A stretch of 15,989 nucleotides of DNA from JAWVZH01 sp033722295 (GCA_033722295.1 JAWVZH010000061.1:1-15989); one strand, 5' to 3'. Counted from the stretch's first letter, positions 6,480 through 15,017 are shown. Translations and numbers: made by a program. The notes: generated by a model not told the origin, from the letters alone.

Positions 6480-7487
6480 TCATTCATTTTTCTCCTCTAG
6501 CTTTTTAACCGATTTACGAAGTAACCAGTGATTCTGGAGTGCCTCCATACTCGTGTTGAATTTTGCAGTTCCCTCTTCCAGATTGGTCATTATCGCCTCG
6601 AGCTGGTGGACTCGCTCAGTATCATTGAGCAATGAACCGGTCAGGCCTTTTTGATCGAGGTTGTCGATTACCGATTTTAACTGTTCCGTGGTGGAGGAAA
6701 GGTTTTTCCCACTCTTTTGGAGCTCTGACATCAGCATCGGGATATTTGTCGATACCATGGTATCCATGCTCGACAAAAGTTTATCTATCTTATCAGCAGC
6801 GATGGTGTCGGAAATAAGTTTCCCGAGAACGCCTTTACCGTGATCCAGGTCTTTCATTATGTCATTGGCCTTGCGGGATACCTTTCTGAGTTCATTGCCA
6901 CTCTGTCTGAGATCATTGATCAGACCTTTCATGTCCTCTGCCATACTCTCATCATTGAGTAAAAGTGATAACGTCCCCTGACCCTTGTTGATCTTGTGAA
7001 CGATCTGATTCAAATTCGATGTAATGCTGGTCAGATCCGTGGAAGTTGTGGAAAGGTTGCCCATCATCTCAGCCGTCCATCGACCACTAGTGCTCGCAAT
7101 GGTATCTCCATGGGTAATGTAATCAGATTTACCTGGGCCAGGCGTGATATTCACGAGCATATTACCTACGAGTCCGTTCGAGCCAATTGTAGCAATGGCG
7201 TCTTTTCTCATATAAGTGGTCGCATCTTCGACAACGTTCATGATGACTACAACCATGGTGTCGCCCTGAAGCCTGATATCTTCCACCGAACCAATATTAA
7301 TACCGGCAAATCGCACATTATTGCCCGGTTGCAGTCCCCTCACATCCTCAAAAGTTGCAATGATATCCATACTGCCCTTGAAGAGGTCAGCCTTGTTGCT
7401 CACCCTGTAGAGGGCATAGGTGAAAACGGCCAGTGCAAGGATGACAAAAAGTCCCAGACGTATATCGTTGAAAGCGGTTTTAGCCAT
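6480..7487 (-). CDS. mlaD: MlaD-family MCE-domain lipid-transport protein
   Basis: This 335-aa protein is the substrate-binding, envelope-spanning part of an MlaFED-type ABC phospholipid transporter. One N-terminal membrane helix (about residues 10-28) anchors it in the inner membrane. The MCE domain follows (about 38-118), with GLQPGNNVRFAGINIGSV (51-68) and GLVGNMLVNITPGPG. The rest (about 135-335) is predicted helical, and carries three spaced copies of a GxGxLxxLLxD-like motif at 168-179, 216-227 and 278-289. This long helical tail is usual for Bacteroidota relatives and longer than E. coli MlaD (183 aa). It overlaps mlaF by 8 nt, so the two are translationally coupled. Confidence 0.92.
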   Translation of the reverse strand: MAKTAFNDIRLGLFVILALAVFTYALYRVSNKADLFKGSMDIIATFEDVRGLQPGNNVRFAGINIGSVEDIRLQGDTMVVVIMNVVEDATTYMRKDAIATIGSNGLVGNMLVNITPGPGKSDYITHGDTIASTSGRWTAEMMGNLSTTSTDLTSITSNLNQIVHKINKGQGTLSLLLNDESMAEDMKGLINDLRQSGNELRKVSRKANDIMKDLDHGKGVLGKLISDTIAADKIDKLLSSMDTMVSTNIPMLMSELQKSGKNLSSTTEQLKSVIDNLDQKGLTGSLLNDTERVHQLEAIMTNLEEGTAKFNTSMEALQNHWLLRKSVKKLEEKNE

Positions 7488-8253
7488 GAACAGATTTTTG
7501 TACTTCTTTAAAAAATGCCTTTACAACGGGATCATTCGAACGCGATAACTCGGTATAGGTGCCCTCAGCATAATTGACACCATCATGGAGAATGATGACA
7601 CGATTGGAGATCACCCTGGCACAATCCATGTCATGCGTGATGATCAGCGAGGTCGTATCGAATTCGGCCTGAAGCTTCAGGATAAGCTGGATGATCTCAT
7701 TGGCCGTAATGGGATCAAGACCTGTTGTCGGCTCATCATAAAGTATTATTGTGGGTTCAAGGATAAGGGTTCTCGCAAGGGCAACCCTGCGCTTCATTCC
7801 ACCGGATAACTCCGCAGGCATGAGATCAATGGCATCCTCTAATCCCACATTTCTGAGTGCCTCTCTGATCATGGATTCCTCATCCCGGCCCTTGCGCCGT
7901 TCCGGATGTCTTCTCACGGGAAACAGCAAGTTCTCGCGTACCGTCATGCTGTCATAAAGGGCGCTGCCCTGAAAAAGAAACCCGATATCCGTCCTGATCT
8001 GGTCGAGTTCTTCCTGATCCAGTTTCCTCACTTGCCTTCCGAGGACTTCAATGTATCCTTCATCCGGCTCAAGAAGGCCGATCAGACATTTGATCAGAAC
8101 CGACTTTCCTGACCCTGACCTGCCCAGGATAACGACATTCTCATTAGGATATAATTCCAGATCGAAACCGTTCAGTACGTTATTATCCCCAAAGGATTTC
8201 CTGATATTCTTGAGGATGAGAAGCGGTTTCGTGTTATGTGATGGAGTGCTCAT
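7480..8253 (-). CDS. mlaF: MlaF-type ABC transporter ATP-binding protein
   Basis: This 257-aa cytoplasmic ATPase powers the lipid transporter. All ABC motifs are present and intact: Walker A GRSGSGKS (44-51), Q-loop Q95 in FLFQGSALYDSMTVREN, signature LSGGM (149-153), Walker B IILYDEP (169-175), D-loop, and switch histidine H207. The FQGSALYDSMTV and ELSGGMKRRVALARTL stretches are typical of the MlaF/Ttg2A branch. Its start overlaps the last base of the mlaE stop (TAATG), and its end overlaps mlaD by 8 nt, so the three genes are one operon. Confidence 0.94.
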   Translation of the reverse strand: MSTPSHNTKPLLILKNIRKSFGDNNVLNGFDLELYPNENVVILGRSGSGKSVLIKCLIGLLEPDEGYIEVLGRQVRKLDQEELDQIRTDIGFLFQGSALYDSMTVRENLLFPVRRHPERRKGRDEESMIREALRNVGLEDAIDLMPAELSGGMKRRVALARTLILEPTIILYDEPTTGLDPITANEIIQLILKLQAEFDTTSLIITHDMDCARVISNRVIILHDGVNYAEGTYTELSRSNDPVVKAFFKEVQKSVHG

Positions 8254-9041
8254 TATATCGTATAAACAATATCGGCGATCAATACGGCTATAAAATCAAC
8301 AAAAAATAATAGTAAACTGGCTAAAACTACAGCTGTGTTTGCTGCAAGACCGACACCAGCAGTGCCTTTATCAGAAAAGTAACCCTTGTAACAGCCGATC
8401 AAACCGATGACAAATCCGAAAAAGAACGACTTGACCGTAGCGGGAATGATGTCTCCAATAGTGAGGGCACCAAAAACGCGACCGAAATATAAGGTAGCTG
8501 TGACCTCTCCCTTGGTGGACTCGATGAGGAACGACCCCGTGAGACCGACCAGGTCAGAAGCGATGACCAGTAACGGCAACATCATAGTGGCCGCCCAGAT
8601 CCTGGTGACCACGAGATATTTGAATGGATTGGTCCCGGATACCTCCATGGCATCGATCTGTTCAGTCACACGCATGGAACCCAATTCGGCGCCGATACCC
8701 GAACCGATCTTACCGGCACAGATGAGTGCGGTGACCATCGGTCCGATCTCACGGATGAAGGCTATGCCAACCATATTCGGCATATATGAAACAGCTCCAA
8801 AATCGATCATGGTCGGTCTGATCTGAAGGGTCAGGACAACGCCCATAATGAAGCCGGTAGCTACAACCAGGAATAGCGATTTATAACCTATGAGATAGCA
8901 TTGATTGAAGAACTCCTTCCACTCGAACGGTCTGCGGAAGGCCTGCGTGAAGAAACGAAAGGCAAATCGGGAGATCTTGCCGGTCTCTTCTACGGAGTCG
9001 GTAATGTTCTCTTTGATGCGGCTGACATTGATCACTTTCAT
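8253..9041 (-). CDS. mlaE: MlaE-type ABC transporter permease
   Basis: This 262-aa inner-membrane permease holds the lipid path for MlaFED. The family signature runs from about residue 97 to 132 and includes REIGPMVTALICAGKIGSGI and ELGSMRVTEQIDAME. Several hydrophobic segments follow, ending in VLASLLLFFVDFIAVLIADI. An in-frame ATG at 9065 would add 8 residues (MSFCYSCK). ATG 9041 (MKVINVSR) gives the more family-like start and is preferred, but this is not certain. It is first in an operon with mlaF and mlaD. The response regulator stop lies about 118 nt upstream on the same strand, so read-through from the two-component genes is possible. Confidence 0.9.
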   Translation of the reverse strand: MKVINVSRIKENITDSVEETGKISRFAFRFFTQAFRRPFEWKEFFNQCYLIGYKSLFLVVATGFIMGVVLTLQIRPTMIDFGAVSYMPNMVGIAFIREIGPMVTALICAGKIGSGIGAELGSMRVTEQIDAMEVSGTNPFKYLVVTRIWAATMMLPLLVIASDLVGLTGSFLIESTKGEVTATLYFGRVFGALTIGDIIPATVKSFFFGFVIGLIGCYKGYFSDKGTAGVGLAANTAVVLASLLLFFVDFIAVLIADIVYTI

Positions 9042-9159
9042 TTTACAACTATAACAAAAGGACATGAACTGTGATGTTGAATATAGTCAATGTGATGGAA
9101 TTATGGGATGATCTGATGTTCAGTCGATGAAATTAATAATGGCGAAATGAAACTGTCGC

Positions 9160-9852
9160 TCAGTCCCCATGCACCAACCTATATCCGACACCCTTTAACG
9201 TGATGAGCTGTATCCCGGGATCGGCACTGAGGTGCTTTCTTATCTTACGTATATACACATCAAGATTACGTGAATTGAAGAACGAATCATCACCCCAGAT
9301 CTGAAGTAAAATCTCCTTTCTTTCGATCTGCCCGTCCGGACTGGTGAATAGCATCTTCAGGATCTCATTTTCACGATGGGATAACTGCACATCACCCTGT
9401 GGAGTCCTTAGCAGCATACCGACAGAATCCAGTTCCAGCATTCCAAAACTGATCGGATCACTTTTTTCTCTCCTTTCGATGGCGCCGGTCATGCTCAGTA
9501 AATTATCTATACGCACGAGGAGTTCTTCCATGCTGAACGGTTTCCGAATGTAGTCATTTCCGCCAGAGGAAAAACCTTTGGTCACATCCTCAACCTGATC
9601 TCTTGCTGTAAGAAAAATAATTGGCAGGTTGGGTTTGATTTTTCTGATCTCGCTTCCCAGGGTAAAACCATCCTTACCAGGTAACATGACATCAAGAACA
9701 CAGAGGTCCGGTTCTTCTTTCATAAAAGCACTCAGGGCATGATTGCCACTTTCCACATGTACGACCTCGAAGTCCCTACCTTGCAAGGTCTCCATGACGA
9801 TCTTTGCCAGGAACGGTTCGTCTTCGACGTAGAGGATCTTAGCTTTTGACAT
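9160..9852 (-). CDS. OmpR-family response regulator (RprY-like)
   Basis: This 230-aa protein is a DNA-binding response regulator. The receiver domain (about 3-120) has the acidic pair E10/D11, phospho-acceptor D54 in CVLDVMLPG, T82 in IFLTARD and K104 in YIRKPFS. The C-terminal winged-helix domain (about 135-228) has the usual ends, including NSRNLDVYIRKIRKHL and GVGYRLV. It overlaps the upstream kinase gene by 14 nt, so the two form a coupled pair, and D54 should receive phosphate from that kinase. Order and layout resemble Bacteroidota RprY, but I assign only the family. Direct repeats at 11325-11363 are a plausible binding site. Confidence 0.93.
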   Translation of the reverse strand: MSKAKILYVEDEPFLAKIVMETLQGRDFEVVHVESGNHALSAFMKEEPDLCVLDVMLPGKDGFTLGSEIRKIKPNLPIIFLTARDQVEDVTKGFSSGGNDYIRKPFSMEELLVRIDNLLSMTGAIERREKSDPISFGMLELDSVGMLLRTPQGDVQLSHRENEILKMLFTSPDGQIERKEILLQIWGDDSFFNSRNLDVYIRKIRKHLSADPGIQLITLKGVGYRLVHGD

Positions 9853-11287
9853 TTGTCCGTTTCAATATGACAGTGAAAGTACTTCCCTTTCCCTCTTCAC
9901 TCTCTACTTCTATCTTGCCACCATGTTGGGAAACTACGGATTCAACGTAGGTCAATCCAAGACCGTGGCCCTTGACATCGTGAGTAGCTCCAGTCGGTAC
10001 TCTGTAAAACCGCTCGAAGATCTTAGATCGGTCCCCTGGTGGAATGCCTATTCCATTATCCCCGACAGATAGTATAACTGTATCATTGCGGGAAGTGATT
10101 GACAGATCAATGACCGGATCTTTCCGGCTGTACTTGACAGCATTGTCCAGCAAGTTATAGATCACATTAGTAAAATGAACCTTGTCAGCATGGATCAAGA
10201 AGTCTTCACCGTGTTTTTCAATATTCAGATGGACGTTCTCTTTTTCGAACTGTATCTTCATATTGCTGGCCACCTCCTCGACCAGTTGATCTAATTCTAA
10301 AGACTCTATATGAAGTTTGGAGGCGCCTTTCTCAAAAATTGACATTTTCAAAACCTTATCTACCAGCATGCGCAGTCTGTTTAGCTCGTTTCGGGATATA
10401 TCCAGGTATTCTTCAGTTCTCGCTTTGTTCTTGAGCACCTGAAAATCGGATAAGGCTTCCAATGCGACGCTCACAGTGGAGATCGGGGTCTTCAATTCAT
10501 GTGTGACATTACTGATGAAATCGTTCTTAATATCTATGAGTTTCTGTTGTTTTCTCCAGTTGGAATAGATAATGAAAAATGAGGCACTCACCGCACTGAA
10601 CAGTATGAGCGCAAAGAGGATCTGTTGCCATAGGCTCTTCAAAATAAAACCGGTTGAATTGGAAAACCGTGCAGCAAACACGGTATCACTTTCCGGATCT
10701 TTGAAAAATGCCACTTGTAGCTCACTATTTTCCTTATCCATTCGCTTTTCACCGATGGTGTAATTTTTAGGAAAATCACTATTTGCGGCGGTCCTTTCAA
10801 AGTCTCTGGATATAAGGTCAACAATATTCAAGCCTCCTGAGGCACCGAGGGAATCTGTATCATGCCTCCAGGTCATCAACAAGGTGAGCAGGCCGCTTTC
10901 GCCAAGGTCAATTGTGGTATCAGAGAACTTTTTCACAAATAAATGTGAAGCGGTATCACCGTTTGCCAATTGAGTATTCTCGTAGTCATTCTCTATCACA
11001 ATATCGATGGAATCATGCACGATTCGTTTTCTATAACGTGGTCGCCGAATCTCAAATTCATCTGTTGTTCTTTCCAGTGCGACTTCATTCAGAAGTACTC
11101 TTTGGACCAATGAATCTTCAATGCCCCTGATCACATCCTTGAAACTATATGATATCTCTTTTTTTAATTCGTCTTTCTCGTCCAGATACTCATTATGCAA
11201 CCAATTACCAAGAAAAAGCAATAGCAGCGCGACACTCGATATCATGAGTGTGACTGCCATCATATCCTTATTTCTCTTCGGTCGCAT
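9839..11287 (-). CDS. Membrane sensor histidine kinase (RprX-like)
   Basis: This is a 482-aa inner-membrane kinase. The longest frame begins at TTG 11293; ATG 11287 (MRPKRNK) is preferred. In that numbering there are membrane helices at about 9-29 and 219-242. Between them lies a roughly 190-residue periplasmic sensor of no recognised family. The cytoplasmic part has the HisKA helix with phospho-histidine H263 in THELKTP, and an HATPase domain with N382 in NLLDNAVKYS, DNGIGIP (410-416), FERFYR (424-429) and GHGLGL (440-445). It is followed, with a 14-nt overlap, by its response regulator. The GLPGLI/outer-membrane gene pair is divergent from it. The signal sensed is unknown; the neighbourhood suggests envelope state. 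Confidence 0.92.
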   Translation of the reverse strand: MRPKRNKDMMAVTLMISSVALLLLFLGNWLHNEYLDEKDELKKEISYSFKDVIRGIEDSLVQRVLLNEVALERTTDEFEIRRPRYRKRIVHDSIDIVIENDYENTQLANGDTASHLFVKKFSDTTIDLGESGLLTLLMTWRHDTDSLGASGGLNIVDLISRDFERTAANSDFPKNYTIGEKRMDKENSELQVAFFKDPESDTVFAARFSNSTGFILKSLWQQILFALILFSAVSASFFIIYSNWRKQQKLIDIKNDFISNVTHELKTPISTVSVALEALSDFQVLKNKARTEEYLDISRNELNRLRMLVDKVLKMSIFEKGASKLHIESLELDQLVEEVASNMKIQFEKENVHLNIEKHGEDFLIHADKVHFTNVIYNLLDNAVKYSRKDPVIDLSITSRNDTVILSVGDNGIGIPPGDRSKIFERFYRVPTGATHDVKGHGLGLTYVESVVSQHGGKIEVESEEGKGSTFTVILKRTNVKS

Positions 11288-11312
11288 ACTCAAATGTATC
11301 GCTATTAATTCA

Positions 11313-11324
11313 AGCTGTACAGCT
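11313..11324. promoter_or_regulatory. 12-bp perfect palindrome in the divergent regulatory region
   Basis: AGCTGTACAGCT is its own complement. It lies between the kinase start (11287) and the direct repeats at 11325-11363, abutting the first of them. It could be a binding site for a dimeric regulator. Confidence 0.4.
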
Positions 11325-11363
11325 GATTAACCTTAATTAACCTTACATACAGGTTGATTAACC
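11325..11363 (+). promoter_or_regulatory. Three phased direct repeats, likely response-regulator operator
   Basis: GATTAACC (11325-11332), AATTAACC (11335-11342) and GATTAACC (11356-11363) recur at 10 and 21 bp, that is one and two turns of the helix. Tandem half-sites at this spacing are the known binding mode of OmpR/PhoB-family regulators. Relative to a start near 11399 the repeats span about -74 to -36, the position for an activator. I infer that the product of 9160-9852 binds here. Confidence 0.55.
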
Positions 11364-11384
11364 AGGGACAGGCCAAAGTGATCC

Positions 11385-11392
11385 TACTTTTG
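11385..11392 (+). promoter_or_regulatory. Putative -7 box (TACTTTTG) of the GLPGLI-OMP operon
   Basis: TACTTTTG is an exact TAnnTTTG match 22 nt before ATG 11414, implying a start of transcription near 11399. No TTG is present at -33; that region abuts the (G/A)ATTAACC repeats, which fits an activator-dependent promoter. Confidence 0.55.
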
Positions 11393-11413
11393 GATCAACA
11401 AAACATAAACATC

Positions 11414-12172
11414 ATGAAATCATTCATTTTATTTTTTTTACTTACGCTGCCAGCCGCAGTATTTACACAACACGAAGAGGGGAAGATCACTTATACCGAA
11501 ACTATGAAAATGGATATGGAGATCCCTGAGGAGCACAAAGAAGAACTTCAGGGTTTGTTTCCCGAGACAAGTTCGACAGAAAAGGTCTTGCTTTTCAATA
11601 GGGAAGAATCTATTTACAAGAATGTCGAAGACCAGGGGGATGAAGTCGTGGAGGCAGGCTCTGAAGAATCAGGTATGCGCATAAAAATGGTGATGTCTCG
11701 TCCTGATCTGCAGTTATACAAGAATTTGAAAAAGAAGGAGATGATCCAGTAGGAGGATCTCCTGGGTCGGCCATTCCTTATCACTGAGGAGTTTCAAAAA
11801 TTTCCATGGAAGCTCGTTAACGAATCCAAAGAGATTCTTGGCTATACCTGCCAAAAAGCGGTGATGAGGGACGGCGATACAGATGTCGTCGCGTGGTATA
11901 CCCCTCAAATACCTGTTTCAAATGGCCCCATGCATCTCGGGCAGTTGCCTGGTATGATACTGGAAGTGGACATCAATGACGGTCAGACCATGATCGTAGC
12001 CACGGATGTATCATTTGAACCTTTGAAAAGAGGCAGTATAAAAGCTCCTTCCAGGGGTAAGAAGATGAGCCGTGAAGCTTTTCGTGAACTAGAAGCCGAA
12101 AAGGAAAAGGAAATGGAGGAGGCTTACGGTTCTTCGGGAGGCAATGTGATCATCAGGCAAAGAAGAGATTGA
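11414..12172 (+). pseudogene. GLPGLI-family protein interrupted by an in-frame TAG
   Basis: One reading frame runs from ATG 11414 to TGA 12170-12172 (252 residues) with a single TAG at codon 113 (11750-11752). There is no frameshift: the 36 codons between the TAG and the next possible start continue the family pattern. Residues 1-18 are a signal peptide (MKSFILFFLLTLPAAVFT). After the TAG come GRPFLI, PWKLVNESKEILGYTCQKA, AWYTPQIPVSNGP and QLPGMILEV (about 177-185), the last corresponding to the GLPGLI motif that names the family. These are Bacteroidota exported proteins of unknown role, usually beside an outer-membrane barrel gene, as here (25-nt gap). TAG is a normal stop elsewhere in the window, so the likeliest reading is a nonsense mutation, CAG to TAG being the simplest. 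Read-through or a sequencing error are alternatives. Alone, the first part is a 112-aa secreted fragment. Confidence 0.85.
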
Positions 12173-12197
12173 TACTCACTTCAAAATCGACTTCATC

Positions 12198-15017
12198 ATG
12201 AATATGCATTTCCATACCTTGATTCGCTTTAAAAGCTTTTTGACCTCTCTAGTATTGGTTTTTAGCTCAACATTCCTGGTAGCTCAGAATACCGATCTAA
12301 GAGGAGTGGTCATTGATTCTTCATCCGTGCCTATGGTATCTGCAACTGTAGTTCTGATTGAGCCTCTCGACTCAACTATGATAGCCTACGCACTGACGAA
12401 TGAGAAGGGACAATTTACACTGACAAATATACCAGCCGGGACATACGGTCTTCAGATCACCTACATTGGATACGGAACTTTCAGACAGAAGGTAGTGGTC
12501 AGTGGTTCCGTGAGCGAACAAGATCTGGGCATTATATTCCTCTCTCCAGGCAATAAGATGCTCGAGGAGGTTGTCGTCAAAGCCGAGCATGTACCCATCG
12601 CTGTTAATAATGATACTTTGGAATATAACGCCGCTGCCTTCGCCACACAGCCCAATGCTCCTGTGGAGGATCTTCTCAAAAGATTGCCCGGAGTGACCGT
12701 CAACAGGGATGGCAGTATCAAAGCTCAGGGAGAGGACGTAGAGAATGTTCTGGTAGATGGTAAATCGTTCTTTGGAGATGACCCCACATTGGCGACCAAA
12801 AATCTTCCCGCAGATATTGTGGACAAGGTACAGGTGTTCGATAAAGCTTCAGACCTTGCGGCTTTTTCTGGCGTTGATGACGGGAATGACGAAAAGACGA
12901 TCAATCTGGCTTTAAAAGAGGATAAGAAGAATGGTTTCTTCGGTACGGTTGATGCCGGCGTAGGACAGGACGATCCTGCGAATAAGTTCGACGAGACCAG
13001 ATTCAGAGGGAAGGGTAATTTGCACCGCTTCGATCAAAAGCTACAGATGTCCGCTTTGGCCATGACCAATAACAACAACGACCGCGGCTTTTCCTTTAAT
13101 GATTACATCAACTTTATGGGGGGGATGGGAAATTTTCTAAGAGGGGGTCCAGGACTTACTTTCGATCAATCCACTATCGGAATACCTGTGGGACCCAGCA
13201 GTACCCCGGGCATAACGGAGACGTATGCGGGCGGGGTTAATTTCAATTACAGCCCAGGTTCGAAACTCGATTGGCAATCCAGCTATTTCATCAATCACAT
13301 CAACAATAATATAATCGGGATCAATTCGAGCCAGAATCTCGGTGACGAGCAGGCCTTTTTGAGGAGAGATACATCTGATCGTGATAACCTTAATCTGAAT
13401 CATAGATTGAACTCTACGCTTAAATTTGAATTGGACTCTTCATTTCAACTTACATGGAGAAACAGGCTATCCTATAATTCAGGTAAAATTCGGGCGACAT
13501 CCAGATCATCGAGTTTTGAATTTGACAGGACGACTGAAAATCGAACGAATAGTTTTTATGAGGACGACGGTGGTCAATTCAGTTGGACAAGTGACCTGTC
13601 TTTAAGAAAGAGACTCAATAAGCATGGCCGTTTGTTAGCTGCTAATTTTGAATACTCAAACAGGACCGATCAATTGAATGCTGTGGTAAGGAACAACCTT
13701 GATCTGTTGAATAATGGGGAAGTTCAGGAATCACAAGTTCTGATCCAGGATCAGGAAAGGGATCAGGAGGCTTATTCATATGGTCTTGGAGTGACCTACA
13801 CAGAGCCGGTTGGCAAAGGCACATACCTCAATCTGAGCGTGAGCCGAACCAATGATAATGAAGAGAGTGAGAGACAATATTATGATATCGATCCAGGCGA
13901 TCCTTCAGGACGAATATTGAACGATCAATTGAGCAATCACTACAACACCGATTTTATCTATGATCAGATCGGGACAGGCCTAAGATATGTGCGCAAATAT
14001 TTTAATCTTTCTGTAGGCGTAGACTATCAAATGGCGCATTTAAGTCGTAACAATATTTCAGAATCGACCGACTTTACCGGAAGATTTGAGAATATCCTTC
14101 CTCGATTGCGGCTTAACTGGGAACTTCGAAGTAACCGTAGCCTGGACCTCAGGTATTTTACAAGGATTAACGCACCGGGTATCGAACAGCTACAACCAGT
14201 TCTGAACAACTCGGATCCTGTGTACATCTTCCGGGGAAATCCGAACCTACGACCTGAATATATACACTTGCTCGACATGAGTTATATGCTATTCGATGAA
14301 TTCAGCTTTACGAATTTATTCGTCAATCTAAGGGGAAGATATACCGACGACCGGATCGTAAACCAATCCAGTTTGGATTCGACGTTCAGGCAGGTAGTAA
14401 TGCCTGTAAATACAGATTATAACTATGGAGGAAATCTTTACATCAATTTTGAAACTCCATTGAGATTCATGAAGAGTAAGGTGTCACTGGATGCCAGTCT
14501 GGATTTTGAGCGTGGGCTCTTTATAGTAAATGATCTCGAAAATACGTCTGACCGGTGGGCCAAAAACTTGACTCTTACCCTGGAGAACAGGAAAAAGGAA
14601 ACATTGGATGTTGCGGTCGGAGCGTCACTGGGGGCCAATCGAGTCAGTTATTCTGAAAGTTCCAATTTTGATCAGCGGTATTTCGATCAAAGATATTTTA
14701 CGGACATCAGCATTGATCTGCCTGGAAATTGGATATTGTCAAGTACTGTCGATTATGCCCGTTATTCAAATGAAGCCTTTGGTGCTGCTGACCAGTTATT
14801 TCTCTGGTCCATAGAGATATCGAAATCCTTCCTGGAGAATGAGAGAGCTACTTTGAAGTTGCGTGCCTTTGATATTTTAAACCAGAATCAGGGTATCAAC
14901 AGAACCAATAGCCTGAACTATGTCCGGGAGAGCCGTTCGAATGTATTGGGTCGATATGTCATGTTAAGTTTCTCCTATAAGTTGTCTCGCTTTGGGGGTG
15001 ATGCTTTTGTGCATTAA
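12198..15017 (+). CDS. Outer-membrane beta-barrel protein with CarboxypepD_reg-like and plug-like domains
   Basis: This 939-aa protein has a signal peptide (1-29, FLVAQ), then a carboxypeptidase-regulatory-like Ig domain (about 33-118: LRGVVIDSSSVPMVSATVVL, GQFTLTNIPAGTYGLQITYI, GYG). Next is a TonB-receptor plug-like region (about 122-240: LEEVVVKAE, DLLKRLPGVTVNRDGSIKAQ, NVLVDGKSFFGDDP, DDGNDEKTINLALKEDKKNG). The large C-terminal barrel (about 245-939) includes the GNPNLRPEYIHLLDMSY motif and ends in MLSFSYKLSRFGG. This is the OMP_b-brl_3 type of Bacteroidota receptor-like protein. Whether it depends on TonB and what it moves are unknown. It is 25 nt downstream of the GLPGLI gene, hence the same operon, so the in-frame stop there could reduce its expression by polarity. 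Confidence 0.9.
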   Translation: MNMHFHTLIRFKSFLTSLVLVFSSTFLVAQNTDLRGVVIDSSSVPMVSATVVLIEPLDSTMIAYALTNEKGQFTLTNIPAGTYGLQITYIGYGTFRQKVVVSGSVSEQDLGIIFLSPGNKMLEEVVVKAEHVPIAVNNDTLEYNAAAFATQPNAPVEDLLKRLPGVTVNRDGSIKAQGEDVENVLVDGKSFFGDDPTLATKNLPADIVDKVQVFDKASDLAAFSGVDDGNDEKTINLALKEDKKNGFFGTVDAGVGQDDPANKFDETRFRGKGNLHRFDQKLQMSALAMTNNNNDRGFSFNDYINFMGGMGNFLRGGPGLTFDQSTIGIPVGPSSTPGITETYAGGVNFNYSPGSKLDWQSSYFINHINNNIIGINSSQNLGDEQAFLRRDTSDRDNLNLNHRLNSTLKFELDSSFQLTWRNRLSYNSGKIRATSRSSSFEFDRTTENRTNSFYEDDGGQFSWTSDLSLRKRLNKHGRLLAANFEYSNRTDQLNAVVRNNLDLLNNGEVQESQVLIQDQERDQEAYSYGLGVTYTEPVGKGTYLNLSVSRTNDNEESERQYYDIDPGDPSGRILNDQLSNHYNTDFIYDQIGTGLRYVRKYFNLSVGVDYQMAHLSRNNISESTDFTGRFENILPRLRLNWELRSNRSLDLRYFTRINAPGIEQLQPVLNNSDPVYIFRGNPNLRPEYIHLLDMSYMLFDEFSFTNLFVNLRGRYTDDRIVNQSSLDSTFRQVVMPVNTDYNYGGNLYINFETPLRFMKSKVSLDASLDFERGLFIVNDLENTSDRWAKNLTLTLENRKKETLDVAVGASLGANRVSYSESSNFDQRYFDQRYFTDISIDLPGNWILSSTVDYARYSNEAFGAADQLFLWSIEISKSFLENERATLKLRAFDILNQNQGINRTNSLNYVRESRSNVLGRYVMLSFSYKLSRFGGDAFVH

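Noticed and set aside
9042..9065. Eight-residue N-terminal extension of MlaE
   Set aside because: MSFCYSCK is unlike the family start, and ATG 9041 fits better; kept open as an alternative.
9160..11287. Gene symbols rprX/rprY for the two-component pair
   Set aside because: The layout is similar, but OmpR-type pairs are numerous and the sensor domain is not diagnostic, so symbols were left out.
11288..11298. TTG start for the histidine kinase and a TACATTTG -7 box on the minus strand
   Set aside because: ATG 11287 follows two codons later. The TACATTTG match would put the transcription start inside the gene, and no -33 TTG is at the right distance, so it is probably chance.
11750..11752. TAG as pyrrolysine codon or reassigned stop
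   Set aside because: TAG ends several other genes in the window, no pyl genes are visible, and the site is not a known pyrrolysine enzyme. The flanking bases are not a known strong read-through context.
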